Below are positions 62,111 through 64,000 of a stretch of DNA of 64,000 nt, in pieces (position 1 is the stretch's first letter; each line of letters begins with the position of its first letter). This stretch comes from Leptonema sp964619535 (GTDB lineage Bacteria; Spirochaetota; Leptospiria; Leptospirales; Leptonemataceae): assembly GCA_964619535.1 (NCBI GenBank), contig CAZUEX010000008.1, positions 1-64,000 of the forward strand, read 5' to 3'. Made by a program: the position numbers and the translations under genes. The notes under the pieces are model-generated. The model was not told the origin of the DNA and did not search any database. It saw nothing but the letters and a program-made list of their open reading frames with translations.

Positions 62111-63261
62111 GCCACTGCCTCCCCGTTCGTCAGATGAAATGCCGAAACAGAAGACAATCCCGCAGAAGAAATCACAAGTGCCTCAGCAGGTCTGCCAGCA
62201 GAGGCATCCCCCTGCAACGCTTCATGGGCAGCAAGAATTCGGGCTGCCCCTGTGGCTGGTGGTACGTATACACAGAAGCCGGAACGATTGATGTTGTATT
62301 CGCCGTGCAGGTATTCATCCGGCTTTGTTAAATCCAGCAGGCCAAGAGATTCGGCCAGCATCCATTCATGGTGTGCCCATCCATCGACGAACTCCAGATA
62401 AAAGGCCGATCGATTGTCTTCGCGAAGCCTTCCGGTTATACCGGTCCCGTTCGTGCTCTCTCTCGTGTTCTGTTTCGCATGCTCTCTGCCCTTCTCCGTC
62501 GCTTCTTTGATTGCCTGCTCTGCCGTTCTCCAGGAGGCAAACTCCATGAACGGAAAGGTGGCCGTGGCCAGGCCCATGCCATCCACGGCCGTAAAGCCAG
62601 CATCCTTTTCCCGGGCAAAATCCTCTGTGCAGAGAAGCAAGGCGACGCATAAATCGCCATACACGGGCAGCATGGCCTGGCGCAGCGGCAGGGCCACCGG
62701 AGCGGAGGCCTTCACGGCTTCCACATCGCTGGCATGTCGAAGGGCCCTGCTCTGGCATAGATGGTCTTCTGAAAGGCCCGTCCGGCGCAGGAATTCCGCT
62801 GCCTGTAACCCTGCCATGGCCGTCACCGTGGCCTCGATGGGCCGCATAAAGTACGGATCGGTGGCCATAAGCTCAAGGGCTGCCGTATCTACCTGCGAGG
62901 CCTTGCCGTAAGCAACGACCAGAACACAGCGGGAAAGGCCTGCCTTCAGTCGATGCAGGGCAAGAGCAATGGCACGCCCTGGCTCCCCTTCCAGCTTTGT
63001 TTCCTGTTTCAGGAAAGAACCCGCTGCCTCCACCTGGAAGACATGCTGTATGGCAATCCCTTCAAGGGCATCATCAGCATTCTGTATTACGTAATCCACA
63101 TCGTCGATGCGAAGAGCGGATCGACGCAATGCCTCCTGCACCGTGGCAAAGACCAGTTCATCGGTAGAGAACTGCACTGCCTCAAGAGACTGAAACATGG
63201 CGCCACCGCAGAGGCCCGATCTACCTGTCATGGTGTGATCAGGCCCTGTATTGACTGACAT
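62107..63261 (-). CDS. Divergent thiolase-like protein lacking catalytic residues
   Basis: A 384-residue protein (ATG 63261; a TTG at 63270 is an alternative) with the alternating pattern of a thiolase but weak motifs: GEPGRAIALALHRLKAGLSRCVLVVAYGKAS for the core helix after the normal nucleophile position (no cysteine there), and NINRSGFCVYVPPATGAARI for the NxxGG region. Probably forms a heteromer with the next thiolase-like protein, like paired thiolase-like subunits elsewhere. A 22-bp near-palindrome covers its start codon. First gene of the three-gene thiolase/DUF35 group. Confidence 0.72.
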   Translation of the reverse strand: MSVNTGPDHTMTGRSGLCGGAMFQSLEAVQFSTDELVFATVQEALRRSALRIDDVDYVIQNADDALEGIAIQHVFQVEAAGSFLKQETKLEGEPGRAIALALHRLKAGLSRCVLVVAYGKASQVDTAALELMATDPYFMRPIEATVTAMAGLQAAEFLRRTGLSEDHLCQSRALRHASDVEAVKASAPVALPLRQAMLPVYGDLCVALLLCTEDFAREKDAGFTAVDGMGLATATFPFMEFASWRTAEQAIKEATEKGREHAKQNTRESTNGTGITGRLREDNRSAFYLEFVDGWAHHEWMLAESLGLLDLTKPDEYLHGEYNINRSGFCVYVPPATGAARILAAHEALQGDASAGRPAEALVISSAGLSSVSAFHLTNGEAVA

Positions 63262-63271
63262 GTCAATCAAT
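63250..63271. promoter_or_regulatory. 22-bp near-perfect palindrome over the first thiolase-like start codon
   Basis: Arms ATTGACTGACA and TGTCAATCAAT match in 20 of 22 positions with no spacer. Length and symmetry fit an operator for a TetR- or FadR-type regulator of fatty-acid metabolism; binding would block transcription or translation of the thiolase/DUF35 group. No such regulator is in the window. Confidence 0.55.
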
Positions 63272-63302
63272 TTCTATCTGCAATCGTGCAGCAAGGCGGC
63301 CC

Positions 63303-64000
63303 CTACCGGACTTCAAAATGGCGAAGGACATGCCCTTCCGGGGATACCAGCCTGATCTCATAATGGCCGGGCGAAAGGGATACCAGGAGACGCCCGGCTG
63401 CCACCTCCCTCTTATCAAAGCCTGCAACGATCCTGCCGTCTCTTAAAAGAGTCAACCGGCCCGCTACGCGCAGCTCGAGAGGAATCCCCACCCCATCCGA
63501 CTCCGGATCCAGATAAAAGACCTGCCCCTGAAGTGGCGAAGGCATGATATCGCCAGAGGAATCGAGCAGGATGGATCGCACGACGTCATCGGGCTCCGCT
63601 CTGTGTGGCAGAACCAGCTCTTCAACGGGATTGCACTGCCCGCAGACGGACAGCGTCTGCCAGTCGTCCGGATAACGAAATGTCGGCCTCTGCCCTGCAC
63701 TGAGCATGCGGATAACCTGATGAAAGATGCGGGCAGCTCCGCGCAGGCCTGAAACGGCATTCATACTCTGACCGCTGAAATTGCCCACCCAGACTGCGAC
63801 AACATAGCGCGTTGTATAGCCGGCCGTCCATGAATCGCGAAAGGACTGAGAGGTTCCGGTCTTTGCCGCCACATCAAAAGGAAAGTCCAGGAAGTTGCGG
63901 GCTCCAAAACTGATCCGTCTGGCCTCCCGATCAGAAAGCACATGCGTGAGCAACAGAGAGGCCTCTTTAGAAAAAAAGCGTCGTTGCGGAGGCGGATTTC
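63303..64000 (-). CDS. pbpC: Penicillin-binding protein 1C, C-terminal part (cut by window edge)
   Basis: The frame is open to the right edge and about 232 residues are visible. Visible: the end of the transpeptidase domain with KTGTS (third active-site motif) and SFRDSWTAGYTTRYVVAVWVGNFSG, preceded by PPPQRRFFSKEASLLLTHVLSDREARRISFG. Then the biPBP C-terminal domain (DGRIVAGFDKREVAAGRLLVSLSPGHYEIRLVSPEGHVLRHFEVR) typical of PBP1C. PBP1C polymerises and may cross-link peptidoglycan, but many transpeptidase domains do not bind penicillin. The stop is 41 bases before the thiolase-like start; relation to the dcw genes further on is plausible. Confidence 0.9.
   Translation of the reverse strand, partial: NPPPQRRFFSKEASLLLTHVLSDREARRISFGARNFLDFPFDVAAKTGTSQSFRDSWTAGYTTRYVVAVWVGNFSGQSMNAVSGLRGAARIFHQVIRMLSAGQRPTFRYPDDWQTLSVCGQCNPVEELVLPHRAEPDDVVRSILLDSSGDIMPSPLQGQVFYLDPESDGVGIPLELRVAGRLTLLRDGRIVAGFDKREVAAGRLLVSLSPGHYEIRLVSPEGHVLRHFEVR

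Overview
The window looks like chromosomal DNA of a spirochaete of the family Leptospiraceae, most likely a Leptonema-like species; this is inference. Lineage markers seen are a surface lipoprotein ending in a DUF1554 domain after LamG domains, a plant-type ferredoxin-NADP reductase, a 7TMR-DISM/SpoIIE phosphatase, a DUF5939 class III cyclase and many short-signal lipoproteins. Base composition is mid-50s % G+C by eye. There is one 10-N assembly gap (10103-10112), and the sequence next to it may be unreliable. No rRNA, tRNA, insertion sequence, prophage or CRISPR array was seen.

Layout: 1-3.6 kb holds a broken multidomain surface lipoprotein gene. 4-11 kb holds two chemoreceptors, a FecR lipoprotein, tandem PAP2 phosphatases and DoxX. 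11-21 kb holds UPF0316, polA, a STAS protein with trpC, a dehydrogenase, a BASS transporter, a TPR protein with nadC, a PDZ lipoprotein and an H1-like protein. 21-26 kb holds an NSS transporter with a small MetS-like subunit, a crotonase-family protein, a glycosyltransferase, mltG and a small GNAT toxin-antitoxin-like pair. 27-31 kb holds rplM-rpsI, then a feo iron operon and an esterase. 32-36.4 kb is a gldAFG-like ABC operon with a DUF4340 protein. 36-43.9 kb holds signalling proteins (GGDEF/EAL, cyclase), FNR, a POT transporter, an RRM protein and small proteins. 43.9-51.3 kb is an alpha-glucan block: a GlgX-MalQ fusion, a GT4 glycogen-synthase-like enzyme and a GH57 enzyme.

51.3-64 kb is one long minus-strand block. 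In transcription order it holds a PBP1C gene (cut by the window edge), two thiolase-like proteins without the usual nucleophilic cysteine, a DUF35/AMP-ligase-relic/DUF35 fusion, then murF-mraY-murD-ftsW-murG, then the SpoIIE phosphatase one base after murG. The thiolase/DUF35 group, with a near-perfect 22-bp palindrome over its first start codon, is the least ordinary system here. Many gene pairs overlap by 1-8 bases (ATGA or similar), which points to tight operons with translational coupling.
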